Shown: positions 1 through 8,124, numbered from the stretch's first letter. The stretch: DNA of 11,354 nucleotides from Syntrophobacter sp. SbD2 (GCA_900290385.1 OMSV01000065.1:1-11354), one strand, 5' to 3'. A program made the numbers and translations. The notes: generated from the sequence alone by a model not told the origin.

Positions 1-2
1 AG

Positions 3-554
3 ATTGCGGTTGATATGAGCGCGCTGGCGCAGGCGATAGTCGAGCTCGCATCCAATCCCGGCAAGAGGCGGGACATGGGGATTCGAGCGCGTGCCCGTGC
101 CATGCGCTACCACTGGCAAGCAATTATTCCACGGTATGAAGAGCTGTGGCATGAACTGAAGAAAAGGGCCATGGCCGCCCCTTTGGATTTTAAGGCGCCA
201 GAGTCTCCGCTACTTCTTACACCGGCAGTTAAAAGGATTTACTCCCATTATCCGACAACATGGCTGGAAGGCAAAGTACAAGTCGCCATGACACCCTATG
301 GGCGAGAGCGGCACAGCGAGGGCTTTCAGCCGATTCTCTACGAAGACATGAATGTTCTCATGGATCATGCATGCAGTGAGTACCTGCTGGAGCAGATGAG
401 CGCAAAGGAGGCGGTCATGGAAGAGCTTGTAGTGAAGGCCGCATCCTTGTTCGGCTACTCTCGGAAGGCTGTCATGTTTCATATCGATTGGCTCATGAAG
501 CACGGCCACATAGCTCCAGTAAGCCCCGGGCGCTCAGGAAATGAATTTGAATGA
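3..554 (+). CDS. C-terminal part of a GT4-type glycosyltransferase (runs off left edge)
   Basis: The reading frame is open from the left edge (first full codon at 3) to the stop at 552-554; the ATG at 15 is internal, because the codons before it are in frame and the fold is already under way. The first ~55 residues match the last helices of family 4 glycosyltransferases: an LAQAI...LASNPGKRRDMG...ARA segment followed by IIPRYEELWHEL. About 125 further residues follow, with a YSHYPTTWLEG motif and a C-terminal helical section ending in IDWLMKHGHIAPV; I have seen this tail on GT4 proteins but do not know its role. The expected role is sugar transfer from a nucleotide-sugar donor in surface glycan assembly. 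The donor-binding residues lie outside the window, so the substrate cannot be inferred. It converges on the transporter gene that ends at 584, with only 29 bases between, and no clear terminator was seen there. Confidence 0.75.
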   Translation: MAVDMSALAQAIVELASNPGKRRDMGIRARARAMRYHWQAIIPRYEELWHELKKRAMAAPLDFKAPESPLLLTPAVKRIYSHYPTTWLEGKVQVAMTPYGRERHSEGFQPILYEDMNVLMDHACSEYLLEQMSAKEAVMEELVVKAASLFGYSRKAVMFHIDWLMKHGHIAPVSPGRSGNEFE

Positions 555-583
555 AAGCAGAGGCGGCAATTCAGGGCGCCGGG

Positions 584-1639
584 TCAAACCGGGGTGGATG
601 GGCGGCGTAAGGAAACCGCAAGAGAATGGAGCAGCGCCAGAAAAACAAGCGTCCAACCCACAAGCGCCGCAAAGAGGAAACAGCGCGAGATCAAGCTGAG
701 GAAATCCAATTTCATGGCCCCCGCCAGGTTCAGAGTGCAGGTCGTGTACATCCCGAGGGGAAAAACAACACTCCAGTATTGAGGGTCGTAGAAGATTTGC
801 TCCCGGTGAATGATGAAGCGCCAAACCCCAAGCACCAACAGAAGGGGAATCCACCAGGTGGCGGTGGCCCAGTAAAAGATCGTAAAGCCGGAAATAAAAG
901 GGAGCAGCGTATTCAAAAAAGAATAGGCCGGGGCGTTCCCGATTAGCACGGTTCCTGCCAGCGTGGTGATGGCGACCGCGCCCATGTTGATCCAGTAGGA
1001 ATGGCTGAGGTCCGCCGGTCTGAACTGGAAAAACATGAAGCGGTAAAAAATGAGCGTGATAATGAGAATGTAGAGCATGCACCCTAGAAGAAACATACAA
1101 AGTGAAAAGAACACGAGCCCGTTATGGGGGAAGGATAGTTCGAAAACGAGCAGTCCACTCAGGATGGAAACAGACTGGGTCCCGACGACGGCAATGAGCC
1201 AGCTCCCGTTGATTCCATTCTCGAACGGCGGCTTGTCCACCCTTACGGTAAACAACGCAAAGACGCCGTAGATAAGTACAATCCAAAGCACAGCCCCCAG
1301 GGACAGGAGCAGGATGGCGGGTGTGAGGGCGTGATCGAGGATCACGAACTGAGTGCCCAGGATGCAGGTGCCGGCCACGGTGGTGAAATACCCGGCTCCC
1401 CGTCTGTGGTCGCCAAGGTCGGCCAGAAAGCGCCGGGGATAGAAAATGATACGGCCCAGCAGAAGAAGCCAAAGGATTGCATAGAGCGCGATATTGAGCC
1501 GGAAAAGGATTACTGCGGCCGGCTTTATGCCCATAAGCCATGAGGCTGTCGAGACAATCCCCGTTGCCATCACCATGGCGAAGTAGCCGGGTGTGAGTTC
1601 TGCGACAGCCGTTCGCAGCCCGCTGGTTATGGCGTTCAT
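584..1639 (-). CDS. TDT/SLAC1-family (TehA/Mae1-like) membrane transporter, last gene of the nar operon
   Basis: This 351-residue, very hydrophobic protein has about ten predicted membrane helices, as usual for the tellurite-resistance/dicarboxylate transporter (TDT, SLAC1) family. It carries the family's N-terminal signature LTPGYFAMVMATGIV (residues 15-29) and the late FPLGMYTTCT motif (residues 293-302). Members include TehA, the malate permease Mae1 and the plant anion channel SLAC1; substrates range from C4-dicarboxylates to chloride and nitrate, so the family name alone does not fix the solute. Its ATG overlaps the narI stop in an ATGA (1636-1639), which implies translational coupling; the AGG-containing ribosome site upstream is weak, which fits coupling. 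No narK gene is visible in the window, so an inferred role in moving nitrate, nitrite or another anion for the reductase is attractive but unproven. Confidence 0.85.
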   Translation of the reverse strand: MNAITSGLRTAVAELTPGYFAMVMATGIVSTASWLMGIKPAAVILFRLNIALYAILWLLLLGRIIFYPRRFLADLGDHRRGAGYFTTVAGTCILGTQFVILDHALTPAILLLSLGAVLWIVLIYGVFALFTVRVDKPPFENGINGSWLIAVVGTQSVSILSGLLVFELSFPHNGLVFFSLCMFLLGCMLYILIITLIFYRFMFFQFRPADLSHSYWINMGAVAITTLAGTVLIGNAPAYSFLNTLLPFISGFTIFYWATATWWIPLLLVLGVWRFIIHREQIFYDPQYWSVVFPLGMYTTCTLNLAGAMKLDFLSLISRCFLFAALVGWTLVFLALLHSLAVSLRRPSTPV

Positions 1640-2313
1640 TGCAGACCTGCGCTCCGTTTCCTGAAAATTATGTAGTTCCTAGAAAGATAGGGCAGGGGCA
1701 GACTCCAGATGTGTATCAAGCGGCTGAACGGAGAGAATGCAAAGAGCACAAACGCCGCAAGGATATGGAGCTTGTACATGAATGGGACATCTCGCATCAG
1801 AGTATAGTCCGGTCGGAACGTGACGATACTGCGAATCCAGGGAGCAACGGTATCGAGTACATAATAATGGCCGAAAAATACATTGTACGTACCAACGCCT
1901 GTCACAAAGAGCAGCAGACCCAGGGTGAACAGGTCTTTTCCTGTCGAGTTTGCAAACACGCGCCTTTTGGTGATCCGCCGATGGAGGAGAAGCAGGCTTC
2001 CGGCCGCTGCCGCCACTCCGATCAGCGCCCCTGCTGCGATTGCGAGGCGGGTGTGGGCTTCCCCGCTTATGCCCAATGTGTTGTAAAGGCTTTGAGGGAT
2101 GAGCAATCCTGCGGCATGGCCCATAAAGGTGAAGACTATTCCGTAATGAAAAATAACTGACGGATACTTAAGGCTTTCCCTTTCGAGCAGTTCGCTGGAC
2201 TTCGCGTTCCACCTGTAGGGATCGGTGAAGTAGCGGAAGGTGTGGCCGACCACGAAAATTGTAAGCGAGACATACGGGAAGACCAGGAAAGCCAGAGAAT
2301 TCCAGTCGCTCAT
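1636..2313 (-). CDS. narI: Respiratory nitrate reductase gamma subunit NarI (cytochrome b)
   Basis: NarI is the membrane di-heme b subunit that oxidises quinol and passes electrons to NarH. The protein has five hydrophobic segments and the four histidines that bind the two hemes: numbered from the start chosen here they are H56, H66, H183 and H201. The first pair has E. coli numbering (56/66), and the second pair keeps the 18-residue spacing of E. coli 187/205. An upstream in-frame ATG at 2322 forms an ATGA overlap with the narJ stop and would add three residues. I prefer 2313 because the strong Shine-Dalgarno TGGAGGAG (2323-2330) directly abuts the 2322 ATG but lies nine bases from the 2313 ATG. 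The gene overlaps the downstream transporter by four bases. About 225 residues is the normal family length, and no defect is seen. Confidence 0.93.
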   Translation of the reverse strand: MSDWNSLAFLVFPYVSLTIFVVGHTFRYFTDPYRWNAKSSELLERESLKYPSVIFHYGIVFTFMGHAAGLLIPQSLYNTLGISGEAHTRLAIAAGALIGVAAAAGSLLLLHRRITKRRVFANSTGKDLFTLGLLLFVTGVGTYNVFFGHYYVLDTVAPWIRSIVTFRPDYTLMRDVPFMYKLHILAAFVLFAFSPFSRLIHIWSLPLPYLSRNYIIFRKRSAGLQ

Positions 2314-2318
2314 ATCGG

Positions 2319-2828
2319 TCATCTCCTCCAGGCTGAATCGAGGACTTCGAAGAGCTTCGCATAAGGACTTTGCATGACGCGCAGCCGGGAAGCCATCAGG
2401 ACAAGGTGGTCCCCATATTCTTCATATAGAGGAAAGATGGCGTCCTCGGGACAGACGGAGATAAATTCGAGAACCATTGGAAGGTAATCGGGCAGTTCTA
2501 CGCCGCTCACCTCGTAGCCGGCATCCCTGTAAGTCTTTATTAACTCAACCAGAGCGAAACTCCTCTTTTTGTCATCTCCCCATTTGTGGAAGGTAAGATT
2601 GAGGCAGAGGCTCGGATTGTGATCGAAAGTCCGGGTGTATTCCTCCTGGAGTGCGACAAGCGGCGTTTTCTCAAGATACGAGAGAAAGTCCAACAGGCGT
2701 TCTTTCGGGCCGTTGGGTATTCCTTTGACCGTTTGGTCGATGCCGGCCGCCCAGTCCACTATGTCCTCACCGGGATAATCCATCAGGCGAGAGACCAGGC
2801 CGCAGACCAACCGCTTTTCTTTCTCCAT
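2319..2828 (-). CDS. narJ: Nitrate reductase molybdenum cofactor assembly chaperone NarJ
   Basis: NarJ is a cytoplasmic chaperone (TorD/DmsD/NarJ superfamily) that binds apo-NarG and allows insertion of the molybdenum cofactor and iron-sulfur cluster before the complex docks on NarI; it is not part of the final enzyme. The 169-residue protein has the family signature in order: an EEYTRTFD motif (residues ~62-69), LNLTFHKWGDDKKR (~77-90), then ELPDYLPMVLEF (~111-122). It is shorter than E. coli NarJ (about 236 residues), mainly at the C-terminus, like many NarJ proteins outside the enterics. The start ATG lies three bases past the narH stop, with a GGCGGGAG ribosome site in the end of narH. 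Its stop overlaps the alternative narI ATG. Confidence 0.93.
   Translation of the reverse strand: MEKEKRLVCGLVSRLMDYPGEDIVDWAAGIDQTVKGIPNGPKERLLDFLSYLEKTPLVALQEEYTRTFDHNPSLCLNLTFHKWGDDKKRSFALVELIKTYRDAGYEVSGVELPDYLPMVLEFISVCPEDAIFPLYEEYGDHLVLMASRLRVMQSPYAKLFEVLDSAWRR
2323..2330 (-). promoter_or_regulatory. Shine-Dalgarno of narI, inside the end of narJ
   Basis: On the - strand this reads TGGAGGAG, within the last codons of narJ. It touches the ATG at 2322 with no spacer but lies nine bases before the ATG at 2313, which decides the narI start in favour of 2313. Confidence 0.6.
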
Positions 2829-2831
2829 TTC

Positions 2832-4262
2832 TCAACTCCCGCCTTTGCGGGGAAATGCGGCCCGTCCCTGGTCCATATGCAGGCATGCCGGATCATCTTT
2901 GACTGCCGTTGGAACGACGTAGCGTTCATCGTATTTGGCAATAGCAAGCAGCCGGTACATCTGTTCGGCGGATTGGGCAGTGAGCCCGACCGCATTCAGT
3001 GGGGCCGTGTCCGGGGCCTTGTCGACATGAACCGAACGCATGTAGGCCCTGAGGGCCATGAGCCGTGACAAAGCAATCCTTACCGGGACTTCATCTCCTG
3101 CGGCAAGCAGGTTGGCCAGATAGCGTATCGGAATCCTCATCGAGTCTAACTCAAAAGTTTCACCTGTACTGTCCATGGCCCGGGTCAGGGGACTCAACGG
3201 CGGAATATACCAGACCATCGGAAGCGTGCGGAATTCGGGATGCGGTGGAAGGGCGAGCCTCCATTCGACTGCGAGCTTGTAAACCGGAGAAAGACGGGCG
3301 GCGGCGATGAAGCTTTGAGGGATGCCGCTGCGTGCGGCCTGTGCCGCCACATCCGGGTCCAAGGGGGCGAGAAACATGTCGATTTGTGCGGGATAAACCT
3401 CACGGTCAAGAGAGGTGGATGCAGCGGAGCGGATTTTTTCGGCATCGTAGAGAAGCACCCCGATGTATCGAATTCTTCCCACGCAGGTGTCCGCGCACAG
3501 CGTGGGCATGCCGGCTTCTATTCTCGGATAGCAGAAGATGCATTTCTCCGATCTGCCCGTCTGCCAGTTGAAATAAACCTTCTTGTATGGGCACCCCGAG
3601 GCGCAGAAGCGCCATCCCCTGCATCTTTCCTGGTCCAGAAGGACGATTCCGTCCTCATCGCGCTTGTATATCGCACCCGAAGGGCAGGAGGCCATGCAGG
3701 AGGCGTTCAAACAATGTTCGCAGATTCTCGGAAGGTAGAGCATGAAGACGTTTTTGAACTGGAGGAGAACGTCGCTCTCCAGTCCGCAGAAATTCACGTC
3801 ATCCTTCGCGGTTTGGTTAGCTCCCGCCAGGTCGTCCTCCCAGTTGGGTCCCCATCTTATGCGCATGTTTTTTCCGGTGACGGCGGATTTAGGCCTTAAG
3901 GACGGCTGATGCTCTCTGGACGGCGAGGTTATGAGGTCCTGGTAGTTGTAGGTCCACGGCTCGTAATAGTCGTCGATTTGCGGGAGCTGCGGGTTATAGA
4001 AAATTTTCGCCAGCTTGCCAGAGCGGCCCCCCGCCGCAAGGGCGAGTTTCCCGTTCCTGAGCGCCCATCCGCCCCTCCAGCATGACTGGTCCTCCCACTT
4101 CTTCGGGTAGCCGATTCCGGGCTTGGTCTCCACATTGTTGTACCATATGTATTCTGCGCCCGCGCGGTTGGTCCAGACGTTTTTGCAGGGAATCGAACAG
4201 GTGTGGCACCCGATGCATTTGTCCAGGTTCATCACCATGGCGATTTGGGCCTTAATCTTCAT
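2832..4262 (-). CDS. narH: Respiratory nitrate reductase beta subunit NarH (four-cluster Fe-S protein)
   Basis: NarH carries electrons from the NarI hemes to NarG through four iron-sulfur clusters on the cytoplasmic face. All ligand groups are present: C16, C19, C22, C26; C181, C184, C189, C193; C214, W217, C220, C224; and C241, C244, C256, C260. Tryptophan at 217, in place of a cysteine, is the family hallmark that makes one cluster [3Fe-4S]. The stretch CIFCYPRIEAG through CVGRIRYIGVLLYD is nearly identical to E. coli NarH as I recall it. At 476 residues it is somewhat shorter than E. coli NarH (512); the shortfall is in the C-terminal tail, which lacks metal ligands. Translation starts at an ATG preceded by GGGGAGG and overlaps the last 11 bases of narG. 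The gene is intact even though narG upstream is frameshifted. Confidence 0.96.
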   Translation of the reverse strand: MKIKAQIAMVMNLDKCIGCHTCSIPCKNVWTNRAGAEYIWYNNVETKPGIGYPKKWEDQSCWRGGWALRNGKLALAAGGRSGKLAKIFYNPQLPQIDDYYEPWTYNYQDLITSPSREHQPSLRPKSAVTGKNMRIRWGPNWEDDLAGANQTAKDDVNFCGLESDVLLQFKNVFMLYLPRICEHCLNASCMASCPSGAIYKRDEDGIVLLDQERCRGWRFCASGCPYKKVYFNWQTGRSEKCIFCYPRIEAGMPTLCADTCVGRIRYIGVLLYDAEKIRSAASTSLDREVYPAQIDMFLAPLDPDVAAQAARSGIPQSFIAAARLSPVYKLAVEWRLALPPHPEFRTLPMVWYIPPLSPLTRAMDSTGETFELDSMRIPIRYLANLLAAGDEVPVRIALSRLMALRAYMRSVHVDKAPDTAPLNAVGLTAQSAEQMYRLLAIAKYDERYVVPTAVKDDPACLHMDQGRAAFPRKGGS

Positions 4263-5607
4263 ACCACTGCACCTCCCCGGCCTTCCTCACAAGGATAACC
4301 TCGTCGCGCTGGGCCCCTGTCGGACCGTAATAATTGAAACCGTAGCTCAGGTGAGCGTAGCCGCCTATCATCTGAGTCGGCTTCATCAGTATGCGAGTGA
4401 CGCTGTTGTGAGTACCGCCGCGTTGCCCGGAAATACTCGATCCCGGCACATTGATCAGCCTTTCCTGGGCATGATAACAGAAGGCTTTCCCGCGCGGGAT
4501 CCTGTGGCTTACCACGGCTTTGGCAACCAGCACGCCGTTGGAGTTGAAACATTCCAACCAGTCGTTGTCTTTGACCCCGATCGATTCGGCATCCTCATTG
4601 TTGATCCAGATCGCCTCCCCGCCCCTGAAGAGTGTAAGCATGATCTTGGTGTCCGAATAGGTGCTGTGAATGGACCACTTCGAGTGAGGGGTTAGATAGT
4701 TGAGAATGATTTCCTTCCCCGGATTGCGGACCTTGTCCAGCTTGCGGGAACTCAGAGCATCCGTGTCGATTGGGGGGCGGAAAACGGGAAGGCTTTCCCC
4801 GAAGGCAAGCATCCACTGGTGGTCCTGGTAGAACTGAGCGCGCCCGGTAAGGGTGCGGAAGGGGATTTTCTTTTCGATATTGATAACGAAGGGCGAGTAG
4901 GACCGCGATTCGGTTTCCATGCCGCTCCAGATCGGAGTGGTAAGGACCCTGCGTGGCTGTGCGTTCAGTCCGTGAAACGTGTATTGCTCCCCTGTTTGCT
5001 CGCAGAACTCTTCGGCAAGTCCCCGCAGGCCGCTTTTACATTCAAGGGCCTGCCAGGCTTTTCGGGCGGCCGTGCAGTTTGTTTCCGGAGAAAGCGTCAG
5101 GATGGCTTCGGCAACCTGTTTTCCGGTCTCAATGCACGGCATTCCCAGGCTGATGCCAGGGTCAGATACCTTGCCCAGGCGGTGCTTGAGTTCTTCGTAC
5201 TCATCGGCGGCGTTCCAGGAGATGCCTTTGGCGCCCATGCCGATTTTGGCTATCAAAGGTCCGACCGATGTCATCATCCGATAGACGTTGGGATAGTCGC
5301 GCTCGACAACGTGCAGAGCCGGCATGGTCTTGCCGGCAACCGGTTCGACCTCTGCCTTCTTCCAGTCCCTGACCATTCCATACGGCTGCGAGATTTCACC
5401 GGGTGAATCGTGGAAAAGAGGCGTGGCTGTCAGGTCCTTTTCCTTCCCAAGATGCGGGGCGGCAAGCTCGGAGAACTTTTCCGCCAGGGCCTTGAACTGG
5501 TCCCAGTTGGTCCCAGTTGGTCCTCGTCTCCCAGGGAGGATCGATTGCGGGATTGAAAGGATGTATGAACGGGTGAAGGTCGGTTGTGCTGAGATCGTGC
5601 ATCTCAT
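4252..5607 (-). CDS. narG: NarG C-terminal reading frame (414 authentic residues, detached by the frameshift)
   Basis: This frame contains the last 414 residues of NarG, starting at FKALAEKFSELAAPHLGKE just after the duplication. It includes the molybdopterin-dinucleotide-binding C-terminal domain, with LTPHSKWSIHSTYSD, NDWLECFNSNG, CYHAQERLINVPGS and GGYAHLSYGFNYYGPTG, all close to E. coli NarG. The first ~37 codons after the ATG at 5607 are the wrong frame of the upstream NarG sequence and encode nothing recognisable. No ribosome site precedes that ATG, so I do not think it is a real separate gene. The stop at 4252 overlaps narH as in an intact operon. Confidence 0.85.
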   Translation of the reverse strand: MRCTISAQPTFTRSYILSIPQSILPGRRGPTGTNWDQFKALAEKFSELAAPHLGKEKDLTATPLFHDSPGEISQPYGMVRDWKKAEVEPVAGKTMPALHVVERDYPNVYRMMTSVGPLIAKIGMGAKGISWNAADEYEELKHRLGKVSDPGISLGMPCIETGKQVAEAILTLSPETNCTAARKAWQALECKSGLRGLAEEFCEQTGEQYTFHGLNAQPRRVLTTPIWSGMETESRSYSPFVINIEKKIPFRTLTGRAQFYQDHQWMLAFGESLPVFRPPIDTDALSSRKLDKVRNPGKEIILNYLTPHSKWSIHSTYSDTKIMLTLFRGGEAIWINNEDAESIGVKDNDWLECFNSNGVLVAKAVVSHRIPRGKAFCYHAQERLINVPGSSISGQRGGTHNSVTRILMKPTQMIGGYAHLSYGFNYYGPTGAQRDEVILVRKAGEVQWYED

Positions 5608-7963
5608 ACCAACCGGCGGCAGGCAGGACCACGTCTGAATACAGGGCGCTGGTATTCATGCGCATTTCGGTTGTCACCAGAAGGTCCAGCTTGCCGTCGG
5701 GATCGGCCTCTCTATATACCATCTCCTGGGGCTTGGCCTCCGGGCATTCCTCACTCATTACGGCACTCTCCAACCCGAGGAGATGCTTCAGGAAATATTC
5801 GTGCCCCTTGCCGCTTGCACCCAAAAGATTGGCCCGCCAGAGGAAAAGTATCCTCGGAATGTTCTCTGGACTGCACGGGTCCTCGATGGCGAATTTCATT
5901 GATCCTGACTTCAGCATTTCGACCGCGTAGGAGACGATCTCCTCATCGGTTCCAGCGCCGTTTCGAATCGCTTGTTTGCAAATATCGAGCGGATTGCGGT
6001 CAAACTGAGGATAGGACGGAAGCCATCCGAGGCGTGCCGCCAATATGTTGCAATCGGCGATCCGTCCAGGAATTGAGTCCTGAAAAAGCGGCGAGCTCAA
6101 CGTCTTTGGGTCCAGCCTTTCATAGCGCCAGTGGTCGGTTGCAAAGTAATAAAAGGAGGTCCCATTGTGCTGGCGCGGCGGCCGGGTCCAGTCGAGCCCA
6201 AAGGCAAGGGTGGACCAACCCGCAAGAGGCCGCACCTTTTCCTGACCGACGTAATGCGCCCAGCCGCCTCCGTTTATTCCCTGGCATCCACAAAGGGTGG
6301 TGAGACTGACTATCGCCCGGTATATTGTATCGCTGTGATACCAATGGTTTGTGCCAGCCCCCAAAAAAATCATGGACCTCCCGCCGGTCTTTTCGGCGTT
6401 CTCGGCAAACTCCCGGGCCACCCTGATCACATCTTCCCTCATGACCCCGGTAATAGCTTCCTGCCACGCAGGGGTATAGGGAGAGCAATCGTCGTAGTCC
6501 TTTGCCCCACCGTGTCCCCTGTCCACCCCCAAGTGGGCTGCCATGAGATCGAAGACCGTCGCTGCAAGAAACTCGGAGCCTTCCGCTGCAACCTTCTTTA
6601 CCGGGACGGCGCCGGCCTTGTTTCCCGGTCCCGCGATCTCGAACATCGGGAATTCGACCGAAACCCAGCCATCATTGTCCTCGCAATAGCTAAGAGCCGG
6701 ATCCATATTGTCCCCGGTTGCCGCATCCTCCATGTTGAGGTTCCACCTGCCTGTTTCTTCCCACCTGAAGCCGATGCTTCCATTCGGAGCTACAAATTCT
6801 TTCTTGACCGAGTCATAGAACACTGTTTTCCACTCGGCGTTTTTCACATCCATGCCCAGGTCGGCGGCTCGAAGGAAACGGTCCGCAAAGTATCTTTCGC
6901 CCTCCTTGCGAAGGATCACCGCAAAAGGCAGATCTGTGTATCTTTTTGCATATTCGGTGAAGTAGGGGCATTGACGGCTTATGTAGAATTCTTTCAAAAC
7001 CACGTGGATCATCGCCATGGCGAGCGCTGCGTCCGTGCCGGCCCTCGCCGGCAGCCAGGTGTCGGCAAATTTCACGTACTCGGCATAATCCGGGGCAACG
7101 GCCGTTACCCTGGCCCCACGATAACGCGCCTCAGTATAGAAATGGGCGTCCGGGGAACGGGTCATTGGGATGTTGGTTCCCCACACTATCATGTAGCTTG
7201 CATTGTACCAGTCGCCGCTTACCGGGACGTCGGTCTGCTCTCCCCATATCTGGGGAGAAGCGGGGGGAAGGTCGCAGTACCAGTCATAGAAGCTGACCAT
7301 CGAAGCGCCAATAAGGGAAAGAAACCTGGCCCCCGAGATGTAGCAAACCATGGACATGGCGGGGATGGGCGAAAACCCGAAAATCCGGTCCGGTCCATAC
7401 TTTTTGATGGTATGAACAAGCGATGCCGAAACAAGCGTGAGCGCTTCGTCCCAGCCAATCCGGACAAATCCTCCCTTGCCCCTCGCCTTCTTGTACTTCC
7501 GGGACTTGTCCCGGTCCTCGGCTATGCTTGCCCAGGCCGCAACCGGATCGGCGTTTCGCCTGAGAGCATCCCGCCAGAGTTCGACGAGCGCCGATCTCGC
7601 ATAGGGAAACTTCAACCGCACCGGGCTGTAAACATACCAGGAAAACGTGGCCCCTCTAGGGCACCCGCGCGGCTCGTACTCCGGGCTCTCCGGGCCGGTT
7701 CCCGGATAGTCCACCTTTTGGGTTTCCCATACGATGATCCCGTCCTTTACGTACACATTCCAGGAGCATGACCCGGTGCAGTTGACCCCATGGGTGGAAC
7801 GCACCACCTTATCGTACTGCCACCGCCTGCGGTAAAAACTCTCCCACTCTCTTTTCCCGCAGTTAATATCGATCCACGAAGAAAGGGTCTCCTCAGTACA
7901 CTGTGAGTCCTGCGTGCGGGGTCTAAAGAAACGCAGAGGATAGAAATGCTTGCTCTGTGTCAT
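5396..7963 (-). CDS. narG: NarG N-terminal reading frame (855 residues before premature stop)
   Basis: This is the open frame upstream of the duplication. It contains the FS0 [4Fe-4S] ligands H58, C62, C66 and C101, which match the HxxxCxxxC...C arrangement of E. coli NarG shifted by nine residues. It also contains the SFYDWYCDLPPASPQIWGEQ motif with the molybdenum-ligand aspartate at D231 (E. coli Asp222). Further matches to E. coli NarG run through GRSMIFLGAGTNHWYH and GGGWAHYVGQEKVRPLAGW to WYEMHDLSTTDLHPFIHP. The frame is authentic to residue 819 (NWDQ); the last 36 residues are an out-of-frame tail. Alone it lacks the C-terminal domain that closes over the cofactor. Confidence 0.9.
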   Translation of the reverse strand: MTQSKHFYPLRFFRPRTQDSQCTEETLSSWIDINCGKREWESFYRRRWQYDKVVRSTHGVNCTGSCSWNVYVKDGIIVWETQKVDYPGTGPESPEYEPRGCPRGATFSWYVYSPVRLKFPYARSALVELWRDALRRNADPVAAWASIAEDRDKSRKYKKARGKGGFVRIGWDEALTLVSASLVHTIKKYGPDRIFGFSPIPAMSMVCYISGARFLSLIGASMVSFYDWYCDLPPASPQIWGEQTDVPVSGDWYNASYMIVWGTNIPMTRSPDAHFYTEARYRGARVTAVAPDYAEYVKFADTWLPARAGTDAALAMAMIHVVLKEFYISRQCPYFTEYAKRYTDLPFAVILRKEGERYFADRFLRAADLGMDVKNAEWKTVFYDSVKKEFVAPNGSIGFRWEETGRWNLNMEDAATGDNMDPALSYCEDNDGWVSVEFPMFEIAGPGNKAGAVPVKKVAAEGSEFLAATVFDLMAAHLGVDRGHGGAKDYDDCSPYTPAWQEAITGVMREDVIRVAREFAENAEKTGGRSMIFLGAGTNHWYHSDTIYRAIVSLTTLCGCQGINGGGWAHYVGQEKVRPLAGWSTLAFGLDWTRPPRQHNGTSFYYFATDHWRYERLDPKTLSSPLFQDSIPGRIADCNILAARLGWLPSYPQFDRNPLDICKQAIRNGAGTDEEIVSYAVEMLKSGSMKFAIEDPCSPENIPRILFLWRANLLGASGKGHEYFLKHLLGLESAVMSEECPEAKPQEMVYREADPDGKLDLLVTTEMRMNTSALYSDVVLPAAGWYEMHDLSTTDLHPFIHPFNPAIDPPWETRTNWDQLGPVQGPGGKVLRACRPASWEGKGPDSHASFPRFTR
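5498..5523. repeat. Period-10 tandem duplication in narG (2.6 copies)
   Basis: The + strand unit TCCCAGTTGG occurs at 5501-5510 and again at 5511-5520; period-10 identity extends from 5498 to 5523. The extra ten bases shift the NarG frame by +1. Removing either copy gives the codons for TNWDQFK and restores the frame, which shows that the duplication is the lesion. Slipped-strand mispairing is the likely origin. Confidence 0.93.
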
Positions 7964-8112
7964 GGTTTGTTTCCTCTGACATTGCGCCCAATGCGAACCA
8001 TTTTGAAACCATCGAACAAAATTATTTGAATATCAGAGCCGGAAAACGAGATAAAGGAACGGGCCTTGGCGGGACGCTCTCAAAATTATCCAATTTCCCC
8101 AATATCCTCGCT

Positions 8113-8124
8113 GAGTGGCCACTC
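8113..8124. promoter_or_regulatory. Perfect 12-bp palindrome upstream of narG
   Basis: GAGTGGCCACTC is a perfect inverted repeat with no spacer, flanked by CGC and GCG that can pair across a one-base bulge. It lies about 150 bases before the narG start and 39 bases past the stop of the FkbM gene. No T-run follows on either strand and there is no loop, so it looks more like a dimeric-protein binding site than a terminator. Its function is unknown and a chance occurrence is possible. Confidence 0.3.

Larger units (their letters stand above)
4252..7963 (-). pseudogene. narG: Respiratory nitrate reductase alpha subunit NarG, broken by a 10-bp tandem duplication
   Basis: NarG holds the molybdenum bis-guanine-dinucleotide cofactor and cluster FS0 and reduces nitrate to nitrite. 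The gene is complete from ATG 7963 (AGAGGA ribosome site eight bases upstream) to a TAA at 4252-4254, but the frame breaks near 5500. There a perfect 10-bp unit is duplicated; deleting one copy joins the two frames at TNWDQ/FKALAEKF and gives 1233 residues, close to E. coli NarG (1247). Apart from the duplication I saw no other damage. The N-terminus has no twin-arginine signal, so the enzyme would face the cytoplasm. With the duplication, NarG stops after residue 855 with 36 wrong residues at the end, and should be inactive. A sequencing or assembly error, or reversible slippage, could also explain it. It heads the operon narGHJI plus a TDT transporter. Confidence 0.9.

Noticed and set aside
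6131..7771. A 546-codon open frame on the + strand opposite narG
   Set aside because: It is the antisense shadow of a well-recognised NarG coding region; its translation shows no known motif and is rich in Arg, Pro and Gly.
7981..8000. Possible sigma54 -24/-12 promoter for narG on the - strand
   Set aside because: A GG-N10-GC spacing exists, but the flanking bases do not match TGGCAC and TTGC.
8003..8016. FNR-like site TTGAA-N4-TCGAA upstream of narG
   Set aside because: One half-site resembles FNR (four of five), the other matches only two of five, so it is not convincing.
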